A stretch of DNA of 64,000 bases from Phytophthora sp. 'mugwort' (Eukaryota > Oomycota > Peronosporomycetes > Peronosporales > Peronosporaceae): the NCBI GenBank assembly GCA_033558025.1, contig JAUCEF010000008.1, forward strand, positions 1,798,001-1,862,000, in the 5' to 3' direction. Positions within the stretch are counted from its first letter, which is position 1; every line of letters begins with the position of its first letter. The notes beneath the pieces were generated by a model, which was given only the letters and a program-made list of their open reading frames with translations, was not told the DNA's origin and did not search any database. Below, one piece after another: positions 50,065 through 60,115 of the stretch. The position numbers were made by a program, and so were the translations under genes.

Positions 50065-51993
50065 CTCCCACTCGACTCGATAGCCTTCGGTGCTTCGGTG
50101 CTTCGATGCCGAGCTTGCTCCGGAGACAGTCGAACTGCGCCGCTGGAATGGGCTTGGTCATCAGGTCCGCCAGCATGTCTTGCGTCGGACAGTACTCGAG
50201 CACCACTTCTCCGTCCTCGACCTTCTCGCGCACGAAATGGTAGCGAATGTCGATATGCTTGGTACGCTTGTGAAACTCGGGATTCTTGGCAAGCGCGATG
50301 GATCCTTGGTTGTCTTCGTAGATCTTGATCGCCTTGCCCTCTGTGGTTTCGCCTATCTCGCACAGAAACGCCTTGAGCCACACAGCCTCCTGTGTTGCCT
50401 CTGATAGCGCCATGTACTCGGCTTCCGTCGACGATAGTGCCACCGTCCTCTGCTTCTTGCTGCGCCAGCTCACGCATCCACCGCTCATTATGAACGCGTA
50501 TCCGCTCGTGCTGCGGCGCGACTCCACATCACCCGCCCAGTCCGCATCCGAGTAGCCGTCTTGGTCCTTGGTGCGAAACTCGATGCCGTACGTCGCCGTG
50601 CCTTGGATGTAGCGGAGGACGCGCTTGGGTGCTTGCCAGTGCGTGGGGCATGGGTCTGCAGCGAACTGACTCAGTGTGCCCACTGCCGCAGCCAGATCCG
50701 GTCGGGTGCCCACCATCAAGTACATGAGGCAGCCCACGGCGTTCCGGTAAGGCACGCCTGCCATGGTGTCATCATGCTTGCACCCGCCGTCGCACATAGC
50801 CTTGGTCAGCTTGAGTCCGGGATCCTGCGGCGTTTTCACGGGCTTGCTGTTCTCCATGCTGAACTTGCTCAGAATGCTCCGCGCGAACTTGGTCTGCCGC
50901 ATGGTCACCTCACCAGCCTTGATGTCTTGCTTGATCTCCATTCCGAGAAAGTAGCTCAGCTCGCCTAGATCCGTCATCTCGAACCGCTTGCTTAGTGCGC
51001 TCTTGGTCGCCTTGAGCATGTCGTCATCACTGCTCGCAATCACCAGGTCGTCCACGTACAGCACCACGAGCACCATGCTGTCGCCGTTGCGCTTGACGTA
51101 GACGCAGTGGTCGGTCTCGCACTTGTCGAAGTCCAGCTTGAGCATGAAGTCGTCGATGGTGTGGTTCCACATGCGCGGCGACTGCTTGAGACCGTAGAGC
51201 GCGCGCTTGAGCTTGCACACATGATCCGGGCGTCCTTCGCTTATGTATCCGTCCGGCTGCTGCATGTAGATGTCTTCATCCAGGACGCCGTTAAGAAAGG
51301 CTGTCTTAACGTCCATCTGGTGCAGCTTGAGCCCGTACTTGGCAGCCATCGCTAGCACGATTCGGATGGACGTGAACTTGGCCACGGGCGCGAAGGTCTC
51401 GTCGTAGTCGATGCCGTGCTTCTGCGAGAATCCCTTAGCCATCAGGCGCGCCTTGTATGTTCGATCTCGCCGGCTTGGTTCTCCTTCACGCGAAAGATCC
51501 ATCGACAGCCGATGGCCTTGCGTCCCTTGGGCAGCGGTACCACGTCCCATGTGTCGTTCTTGCGCAGCGAGTCGTACTCCGAGTCGCAAGCCTCCTTCCA
51601 TTTGCGTGCGTCGCTGGATTCCATCGCCGACTTGAACGTGGTCGGCATTTCTCCCACTGAATCCACGACGTACGCCGCCTCGAAGCTCTTGTCGTTGTCT
51701 CGAGCCATGGCAGACATCTCATCCAGGCCTTGGCGTCGATTCTCTGACGCGTATCGCTTGGCACTCGGGGTCTCCACCGCTTCCTCCAGCGACTGTGTCC
51801 GCGGGTGTCTCTTGCTGCCGGGCAAGAATTCATCATCCCGCGCAGTCTCTTCATCTTCGTCGTCCGATGCCGACTGTTCATCTTTGTCCGTGGTGCCTTC
51901 TTCCGCATCTTGAAGGTCCACCAGCGCCTCCGTGGGTTTGTAGTCGCGTCTTCCACCGTCGAAGACGTCTTCCATGAACTATGCATCGCGGCT
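50009..51993 (-). pseudogene. CopB-4 integrase tail, RT and RNase H
   Basis: The acidic linker (ASDDEDEETARDDEFLPGSK near 51,820-51,880), RT with FLNGVLDEDIYMQQPDGY and VLYVDDLVIASS near 51,035-51,070, and RNase H with SSTEAEYMALSEATQEAVWL near 50,375-50,435 are intact in sequence. The frame shifts near 51,460 exactly as in CopB-3. The frame ends within the LTR at 50,009. Confidence 0.88.
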
Positions 51994-52305
51994 TGTTGTC
52001 AAGGAGACGCCTCGAGCAGCTGCTGTATACCGGTAGGATACCGGTATGACCTTCACTCAGTGGCACCTCAATCACTCCGGCGATTACGGGACGATGATTC
52101 CGATGCACGTGGGTACAAGATTGTGGGTACAGGATGGGCTCTACGTGGCGCTCTGCGATTGGCTGAAGTAACTCAGCATCCAGTAGAGAATCCAGTAGAG
52201 TGTACCCAGTAGGTAGAATTGTAGGCTTAGAGGTAGCAAGGAGTTTGCGAACTAAGGACCTAAATCAATCACTTTGCATTTTGCCATCAAGTGACCAAGC
52301 CTTTT
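51994..52305 (+). repeat. 5' LTR of CopB-5 (LTR-B)
   Basis: TGTTGTCAAGG to AGCCTTTT on +, 312 bp, with the ACCGGTATCCTACCGGT-type palindrome near 52,025-52,045 and the initiator-like core at 52,260-52,285. Confidence 0.86.
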
Positions 52306-52309
52306 GGTT

Positions 52310-52719
52310 ATGAGCCCAAGCCCCGCCTTCTCTGAAGACCCCGACTACGCCTTCGCCATGGACGCCACGCAGCCTTCTGCCTTCCGCATCAACAAGTTCG
52401 ACGGAGCTAACTTCCACACGTGGAAGTTCAAGATGCAGATGGTGCTCGAGGAGCGCGAACTGTGGGAAGTGACAAGTGGGGAAGTGAAGCTGGAGCACTG
52501 CCAGACTGCGGCGGATCAAGCGCTCTTTCGGAAGAAGTCGCGCAAGGCGCTGGCGATGATCTGTCTCGCGATGGAGGATTCGCAGCTGCCGCTGGTTCGC
52601 TCGGAGAGTGGCGCGCATGATGCATGGTCAAGACTGGAAGGACACTTCGAGAAGAAGAGTTTGGCCAACAAGCTCTTTCTTCGTCGACGTTTCTTCACGC
52701 TCATGATGGAGGAAGGTGA
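52310..52719 (+). pseudogene. CopB-5 gag N-terminal fragment
   Basis: MSPSPAFSEDPDYAFAMDAT is followed by INKFDGANFHTWKFKMQMVL and LFRKKSRKALAMICLAMED. The frame is open until MMEEGD, where the LTR-D joins. The ATG is inside the primer-binding site. Confidence 0.87.
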
Positions 52720-53006
52720 TATTGACGGTTACCGGTTTGGTATCAGTTATTAGCCGTGAACCGGTTAACCCGAACCGGTCCAATCCGAACCCACGTTGAT
52801 TATGGTGGTTACGGTAAGTTGTTTACGCCACCGATGATTAGACGAGTAGGATGATTGGACGAACACCGGTGAGTGATGGTTGATTAGATGCACTAGGTGA
52901 TAGGACGCAGGGTCGCGTGTCTATAACAGTAGGGTGTAAGCTCCAACAATTCAATCACTTTCGAATCTTCATTCTACCCCTCAAGTGCCTTCGCTCCGGT
53001 CCCGCC
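52720..53006 (+). repeat. Truncated LTR-D
   Basis: TATTGACGGTTACCGG starts this LTR. It matches the complete solo LTR-D (59,766-60,115) for 287 bp and stops at GGTCCCGCC, where the 3' LTR of CopA-6 begins in opposite orientation. The left flank in CopB-5 gag is GGTGA. Confidence 0.82.
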
Positions 53007-53270
53007 TGATGAAAGGTATGGATCTTGGACACGAAGCTCGTACGAAGCGGAGGGTGGGACGTCGCAGACGGCGGGACCGGAGCGAAGGCACTTGAGGGGT
53101 AGAATGAAGATTCGAAAGTGATTGAATTGTTGGAGCTTACACCCTACTGTTATAGACACGCGACCCTGCGTCCTATCACCTAGTGCATCTAATCAACCAT
53201 CACTCACCGGTGTTCGTCCAATCATCCTACTCGTCTAATCATCAGTGGCGTAAACAACTTACCGTAAACA
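52814..53270. repeat. Large inverted repeat of two LTRs
   Basis: The right part of the truncated LTR-D (about 52,814-53,006) and its reverse copy in the CopA-6 LTR (about 53,068-53,265) form arms of near 200 bp. They have almost no mismatch and a spacer of about 60 bp. Confidence 0.75.
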
Positions 53271-53345
53271 TCGCGGGATCGTGTTGGACCGGTTCGGGTT
53301 AACCGGTTACTGGTACACAGTACCAAAACCCGGCAACCCTCAATA
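53007..53345 (-). repeat. 3' LTR of CopA-6, D/A mosaic
   Basis: From 53,007 to about 53,265 the sequence is LTR-D in reverse; from about 53,270 to 53,345 (atcgcgggatcgtgttgg onward) it is LTR-A. The length is 339 bp. The polypurine tract follows at 53,346. Confidence 0.78.
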
Positions 53346-53352
53346 CGCCCCC

Positions 53353-54462
53353 TCAATGCGAACACGCGTGGATGCCGAGAGCCGCCGTCAGATCCGTATG
53401 GCGTGGTCCCGCGAGAGCCTTCGTCATGATGTCCGCTAGCATCACAGAAGTCTCGCAGTACTCGAGCTTGACTTCACCGCGCTTCACTTCATCGCGGATG
53501 TGGTGGTACTTGATGTCGATGTGCTTGGCGCGACCGTGGTTTACTGGGTTCTTCGTCATCTTGATGCACGACTGGTTGTCTTAGCGGATCTTGAGCTCGG
53601 GTCCAGTCTCGTTGGCAGCCGCCAAAATCTCGCATAGCAGGCGATGAATCCACCTGCCTTCTTGGATCGCCAGACTGAGTGCGATGTACTCCGCCTCACT
53701 CGTAGACAGCGAAACACTTGACTGCTTCTTGCTTCCCCAGCTCACTGGTGCACCCATTAGCATGAACGTGTAGCCGGAAGTCGACTTGCGGTCCGCGAGG
53801 TCGCCAGCCCAGTCCGCATCCGAATACCCACGAAAGTCGATCTTGTTGCCTGGCTTACAGATTCCATGCGTCTTGGTGCCTTGTAGATAGCGAAAAATGC
53901 GCTTGACCGCAACCCGGTGTTCCTCTTGGGGGTTCTCCATGAAGCGCGATACATAGCCTACTGCGTACGCGATATCCGGTCGAGTAGCAGTCATCAAGTG
54001 CATCAGAGCACCAACAGCTTCGCGAAACGGAGCGTTCACCTTGGTCGCTGCGTCACTTGAAATCAGTCGAGTGCTTATGTCGACGGGACTCACCACGGCC
54101 TTGCACTCGTCCATACCAAAACGCTTGAGAATGTCATCCACATAGCGGCGCTGACACATCGTCACGCTGCCGTCCGGGCCGTCCACCAATTCGATCCCAA
54201 GAACGAACGCGCACTTGCCGCTGTCGGTCATCTCGAAGCGTGTCTTGAGGTCGGTCTTCGTGCGTGAGATCAGTTCGGGTGAACTTCCGGTAATCAGCAC
54301 GTCATCCACGTAGACCAGCACTAGCACGCAGTGACCGTCAACGATCTTGATGTAGAGGCACGGGTCGAACGCCGATACTTGAAAGCCGATGGAGCACACG
54401 AACTCGTCGAAGGTCTCGTTCCACACGCGCGAAGCTTGCTTGAGACCGTAGATCGCCTTCAC
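53353..54462 (-). pseudogene. CopA-6 RT and RNase H part
   Basis: RT from AIYGLKQASRVWNETFDEF with LVYVDDVLITGSS near 54,295-54,330, then RNase H GYSDADWAGDLADRKSTSGY and STSEAEYIALSLAIQEGRW. The nonsense codon in place of E before DNQSC is near 53,582, as in CopA-5. The end is HACSH at 53,353. Confidence 0.87.
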
Positions 54463-54806
54463 TGATAAAGGTGTTGAGGTCTTGAAGCGAAGCTTGGACG
54501 GAGCGAAGGGAGTTCTGCACTTGGGTGCGAGGACCGGAGTGAAGACCACTTGAGCTGAAGAAGGAAGATTCGAAAAGTGATTGATTTATCGGAGCTTACA
54601 CTACCTAGTCTACCACATAGATATGCAGCCCTGCATCCAATCATTTGGTGCATCCAATCACCAACACTCCGCACTCGTCCAATCATCCTACTCGTCTAAT
54701 CATCGGTTGCGTAAACAACGTACCGTAAACATCGCGGGATCGTGTTGGACCGGTTCGGGTTAACCGGTTACTGGTACACAGTACCAAAACCCGGCAACCC
54801 TCAATA
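54463..54806 (-). repeat. 3' LTR of CopA-7 (LTR-A)
   Basis: 344 bp, near-identical to the 5' copy (ends CCCTCAATA against CCTTTAATA on +). The polypurine tract lies at 54,807-54,818. Confidence 0.9.
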
Positions 54807-54813
54807 CGCCCCC

Positions 54814-57800
54814 TCAATGCGAACACGCGTGGACTCCGAGAGCCGCCGTCAGATCCGTATGGCGTGGTCCCGCGAGAGCCTTCGTCATGATGTCCGCTAG
54901 CATCACAGAAGTCTCGCAGTACTCGAGCTTGACTTCACCGCGCTTCACTTCATCGCGGATGTGGTGGTACTTGATGTCGATGTGCTTGGCGCGACCGTGG
55001 TTTACTGGGTTCTTCGTCATCTTGATGCACGACTGGTTGTCTTCGCGGATCTTAAGCTCGGGTCCAGTCTCGTTGGCAGCCGCCAAAATCTCGCATAGCA
55101 GGCGATGAATCCACTTGCCCTCTTGGATCGCCAGACTGAGTGCGATGTACTCCGCCTCACTCGTAGACAGCGAAACACTTGACTGCTTCTTGCTTCCCCA
55201 GCTCACTGGTGCACCCATTAGCATGAACGTGTAGCCGGAAGTCGACTTGCGGTCCGCGAGGTCGCCAGCCCAGTCCGCATCCGAATACCCACGAAAGTCG
55301 ATCTTGTTGCCTGGCTTGAAACAGATTCCATGCGTCTTGGTGCCTTGTAGATAGCGAAAAATGCGCTTGACCGCAACCCAGTGTTCCTCTTGGGGGTTCT
55401 CCATGAAGCGCGATACATAGCCTACTGCGTACGCGATATCCGGTCGAGTAGCAGTCATCAAGTGCATGAGGGCACCCACAGCTTCGCGAAACGGAGCGTT
55501 CACCTTGGTCGCTGCGTCACTTGGAACCAGTCGAGTGCTCATGTCTACCGGACTCACCACAGCCTTGCACTCGTCCATACCGAAACGCTTCAGGATATCA
55601 TCCACATAACGCCGCTGGCACATCGTCACGCTGCCGTCCGGGCCATCCACCAGCTCGATTCCAAGGACGAACAAACACTTGCCACTGTCAGTCATTTCGA
55701 AGCGTGTCTTGAGGTCGTTCTTCGTGCGTGAGATCAGCTCGGGTGAACTTCCGGTGACCAACACATCGTCCACGTAGACCAGCACGAGCACACAGTGGCC
55801 ATCGACAACCTTGATGTAGAGGCACGGGTCGAAGGCTGAAACTTGAAAACCGATAGAACACACGAATTCGTCGAAGGTCTCGTTCCATACGCGCGAAGCT
55901 TGCTTGAGACCGTAGATCGCCTTCACCAATTCCAAGCAGTCGAAATCACCATCCAGCTCGACGCCTTCAGGAACCACGCAGAACACCAACTCTTTCATGA
56001 CGCCGTACAGAAATGCCGTTACCACGTCGAGTTGGTCGAGGGGCCAGTCGAAATACTTGGCAATCGCGATGACCATGCGCAGCGTCACGTACTTGACCAC
56101 GGGCGAGAACGTCTCCGTGTAGTCGATGCCGTACTTTTGCTTGAAACCCTTGGCCACCAGGCGCGCCTTGTACTTCTCGATCGATCCGTCGGCTTTGCGC
56201 TTAATCTTGAACACCCACTTGGTACCGATGGCGCGTTGTCCGCTGGGCAACTTGGCAGCACGAAACACACCACGAAGTCGCATCGACTTTAACTCAGCAC
56301 GAATCGCCTTGCGCCAATGAACTTGATCAGGTCCGTTGACCGCTTCTTGGAATGTCGACGGCTCCGATAAGTCCACGGCTGCTTCGACCGCGTTGGCACT
56401 TGCACGCCAAAACACAGATGGAGTCGATTCTTCATCTTGGTCTCTAGACTTTTCTTCTTCATCTGCGTCTGTTCGGTGCGAAGGGGAGTCGTTCGGTGCA
56501 CTTGCTTCTTCCAGTCCAGGTCGATGACGCACAGCGCGCGGTCTTCTGGCAGCTTCATCTTCGTCACTCGGGCGGCTCTTGCGCTTCCCTGCCTGTTTGT
56601 ACTCCGTCTGGCGCGGACCATCATCGTCGATGTCGAGCGAGTCGAAGTCCAGGTCGTCGACATCTTCATCAGAAATCGACGGTGAAAATCCAAAGGTTGA
56701 TTCATCGAAGTTGACATCGCGACTGATGACCACCTGCCCCGCCTCGATGTCATAAAGTCGATACGCCTTGGACACTTCTTCGTAACCCAGAAACAATCCG
56801 GCGCGAGCCTTGGGATCCCACTTGAGTCGCTTCTCCTTCGGAGTCAGGATGTACGTCCGACAGCCGAAAACACGCATGTGCTTCACACTCGGCTTGGACT
56901 TGTAGACGATCTCGAACGGAGTCTTGTGCTCGATCTTGGGTGACGGCAGGCGGTTCTTCACATAGATGGCCGTCATCGCCGCCTCAGCCCAGAAACACTT
57001 GTCCAGCTTGGCGTGATGCAACATGCTGCGGCCGATCATGACGATAGTTCGGATGGCTCGCTCTGCCGTGCCGTTGGTCTGGTGCGCGTACGGAACCGTG
57101 GTTTGCTGCTCGATGCCTTCGTCTTCGTAGAAATCCTTGAGCGAGTTGGTCGCAAACTCACGAGCTCCGTCGTGCCGCACAAACTTGACCTTCTTGCCGA
57201 ACTGCGTCTGCACCTTCATGATGTATGTCTTGATGCAGTCTTCACTCTCCGACTTGGCACGCAGACAGAAACCCTTCATGCATCCGCTGGCTTCGTCCAC
57301 GATCAGTAGCAGATACTTGCTGCCGCCAAGCGAGGTTTCCTCCATGGGTCCGCAGATGTCAAAGTGGAGCAGCTCAAATGTGTCGTAGCGACGCTTGTCA
57401 CGGTTGCTTGGGAATGGTTTTTGGACCATTTTGCCTTGCTGGCAACCACGACACACACTTGGTCCACTCGACTTGGAAGGTGCTTTCGCGTCCTTGATCA
57501 TCTTGGTGTCGACCATCTTGCGAAGAACCTCGACTGGAGCGTGACCCATACGCGCGTGCAAATCGACCGTCCTTCCACTTGTCGCCGCATTTGCCGATCG
57601 AGAGATGTGCGAAGCCAGTAGAGTCCATCCACGAGATCCGCCGTCGCCACCACTTGATTCGAGTCCTTGCGCGAAACGTGCATCTCAGTGCCGTCAAATA
57701 TCACTTGGAACTTGCCATGCTTGTTTATCTGCGGCACTGAAAGCAGATTCTTGCTCATATTTGGCTCTCGTAAAGCGCGTTCTTAATCTCGATCTCGCGC

Positions 57801-58858
57801 TCGTCGCCGTTAGGCAGGACCACTCTTTCCACGATGGTCCCCACACCCTTGATGGCAGCCTTGTTGCCATCGGCCACCGAAAGTTCGCCTTCACTTCGCT
57901 CGATCAAATTGGCGAACTTGGACTTGTCGTTGCAAATATGGTGCGTGGCACCGCTGTCAACCGCCCACATCCCGGACACATTCTTGTCCGTCGAAACTCC
58001 ACATTCCACCAGGGAAACCGCGAACGCCACTTGATCGTAGTCGTTGTCGTAGCCGTCGCTGTCGTTTCTTCACTGGATGTTGTTGGCCCCGCGTCCACGG
58101 CCGTTGCCGCCGCGTCTCGGCCCTCTGTTCTCGTCCTTCTGCTTGGTCCAGCACTTGTCAATGACATGCCCCACTTTTCCGCAGTACGTACACTGGCGAG
58201 ACTCTCGGTCGGTGTTGAACGCCTTGGCCGCGTTCTCAGTCTTCACCGTCGCCGTCTTCTCGCCTTGTCGCTTGATGTGCTCGTTCGTGAGCACCTTCAC
58301 AACGTCTTGCGACCGCAGCTCTGCATTGCTCATCTCCAAGTTCAGTACGACGTTCTCGTAGCTCTTGGGGAGACTGCGCAGCAAGCAGATCGCCACGTCC
58401 TCGTCCTCCATCTTGGCACCGATGCTGCTGAGCTTGGCGCTGATGTTAAGGACCTCGTTGCAATGATGCAACACATTGCCGCCTTCCGACATCTCCATGC
58501 TGAAGAGTTGGCGCTTCAGGTAGATGCGTCCAGCCTTCTGCGAACCACCGTACAGCGTCTTCAGGCGCGACCAGGCAACCCACGCTTCCTCGCAGTCGTC
58601 GACCACATGGTGGTAGTCCGCGTCCATGTGGAGCAGCATCAGTCCGAAAGCGATGTTGCTCAACTTGACGTAGTCGTCCTTGGCCCGCGAGTCCGTGTAG
58701 CTTGGCGTCGTCTCACGGTTCACGACATGCCACGTCGACTTGGTCAGGAACACGCCACGCATGTAGCGGTTCCACGTCGCGTAGTTGTCCCCGTTGAACT
58801 TGTCAATGGAGACCTTGGTCGAGGCGTCTTGGGCAGAGGACATGGTGCTTGGGCTCAT
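54814..58858 (-). pseudogene. CopA-7 gag-pol, longest open pol in the window
   Basis: Gag starts at 58,858. The knuckle is [14 protein letters not shown] near 58,155-58,195. A TGA in ANNIQW near 58,070, a frameshift near 57,765 (shared with CopA-4) and another near 57,605 break the first third. The protease box [11 protein letters not shown] is kept near 57,940-57,970. From 57,561 to 54,814 a single frame of 915 codons covers pre-integrase, integrase ([31 protein letters not shown]), linker, RT (LVYVDDVLVTGSS near 55,750-55,785) and RNase H (GYSDADWAGDLADRKSTSGY, KHIDIKYHHIRDEVKRGEV). Catalytic residues of integrase and RT look intact. Confidence 0.92.
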
Positions 58859-58862
58859 AACC

Positions 58863-59205
58863 TGATAAAGGTGTTGAGGTCTTGAAGCGAAGCTTGGACG
58901 GAGCGAAGGGAGTTCTGCACTTGGGTGCGAGGACCGGAGTGAAGACCACTTGAGCTGAAGAAGGAAGATTCGAAAGTGATTGATTTATCGGAGCTTACAC
59001 TACCTAGTCTACCACATAGATATGCAGCCCTGCATCCAATCATTTGGTGCATCCAATCACCAACACTCCGCACTCGTCCAATCATCCTACTCGTCTAATC
59101 ATCGGTTGCGTAAACAACGTACCGTAAACATCGCGGGATCGTGTTGGACCGGTTCGGGTTAACCGGTTACTGGTACACAGTACCAAAACCCGGCAACCTT
59201 TAATA
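58863..59205 (-). repeat. 5' LTR of CopA-7 (LTR-A)
   Basis: 343 bp with ATTGG boxes and initiator core. The primer-binding site is at 58,847-58,862. Confidence 0.9.
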
Positions 59206-59765
59206 TTCACCAATTCCAGGCAGTCGAAGTCACCGTCGAGATCAACACCTTCGGGGACCGCGCAGAACACCAGTTCTTTCATTATCCCGTACAGGAAAGC
59301 TGTCACCACGTCGAGTTGGTCGAGGGGCCAGCCAAAATACTTGGCAATCGCGATGATCATGCGCAGCGTCACGTACTTGACCACGGGCGAGAACGTCTCG
59401 GTGTAGTCGATGCCGTACTTCTGCTTGAAACCCTTGGCCACCAGGCGCGCCTTGTACTTCTCGATCGATCCGTCCGTTTTGCGCTTGATCTTGAACACCC
59501 ACTTGGTACCGATGGCGCGTTGTCCGTTAGGCAACTTGGCAGCACAAAACACACCACGAAGTCGCATCGATTCGAGCTCAGCACGAATCGCATTGCGCCA
59601 GTGCACTTGGTCGGGGCCGTTCACCGCTTCTTGGAATGTCGTCGGCTCCGATAGATCGCCTGCTTCGACGGCATTGGCACTTGCACGCCAAAAAACTGGT
59701 GGAGTCGATTCTTCATCTTGGTCTCCAGACTTTTCTTCTTCGTCTGCGTCTGCTCAGTGCGGAGG
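59206..59765 (-). pseudogene. CopA-6 RT N-terminal part and linker
   Basis: The reading GPDQVHWRNAIRAELESMRL near 59,565-59,625, IGTKWVFKIKRKTDGSIEKY near 59,450-59,510, FSPVVKYVTLRMIIAIAKYF near 59,335-59,395 and VTAFLYGIMKELVFC near 59,265-59,310 is the start of Copia RT. It joins the part at 54,462 across CopA-7. The right side enters the acidic linker and ends at the solo LTR-D. Confidence 0.87.
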
Positions 59766-60115
59766 TATTGACGGTTACCGGTTTGGTATCAGTTATTAGC
59801 CGTGAACCGGTTAACCCGAACCGGTCCAATCCGAACCCACGTTGATTATGGTGATTACGGTAAGTTGTTTACGCCACCGATGATTAGACGAGTAGGATGA
59901 TTGGACGAACACCGGTGAGTGATGGTTGATTAGATGCACTAGGTGATAGGACGCAGGGTCGCGTGTCTATAACAGTAGGGTGTAAGCTCCAACAATTCAA
60001 TCACTTTCGAATCTTCATTCTACCCCTCAAGTGCCTTCGCTCCGGTCCCGCCGTCTGCGACGTCCCTCCCTCCGCTTCGTACAAGCTTCGTGTCCAAGAT
60101 ACATACCTTTCATCA
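59766..60115 (+). repeat. Solo LTR-D
   Basis: 350 bp from TATTGACGG to TTTCATCA with GGAGG on both sides (59,761-59,765 and 60,116-60,120). It is the reference copy for LTR-D. The initiator-like core ATTCAATCACTTTCGAATC lies near 59,993-60,012. Confidence 0.9.

Larger units (their letters stand above)
49752..51993 (-). mobile_element. CopB-4: 3' part of a Copia element
   Basis: The unit keeps RT, RNase H and 3' LTR on - and is cut at 51,993 by the LTR of CopB-5 (+). Over about 1.9 kb it is almost identical to CopB-3, including its frameshift, so the pair looks like a recent tandem duplication. Confidence 0.86.
51994..52719 (+). mobile_element. CopB-5: 5' end of a + oriented Copia element
   Basis: A 312-bp LTR-B (51,994-52,305), primer-binding site (52,306-52,321) and the first 137 codons of gag remain. 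It was inserted in the integrase region of CopB-4 and was itself cut at 52,719 by an LTR-D. Confidence 0.87.
54463..59205 (-). mobile_element. CopA-7: full-length Copia element with target duplication
   Basis: LTRs at 54,463-54,806 and 58,863-59,205 bound a full gag-pol on -. TTCAC flanks both ends (54,458-54,462 and 59,206-59,210) and the interrupted CopA-6 RT reads through when the two flanks are joined. Length is 4,743 bp. Confidence 0.93.
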
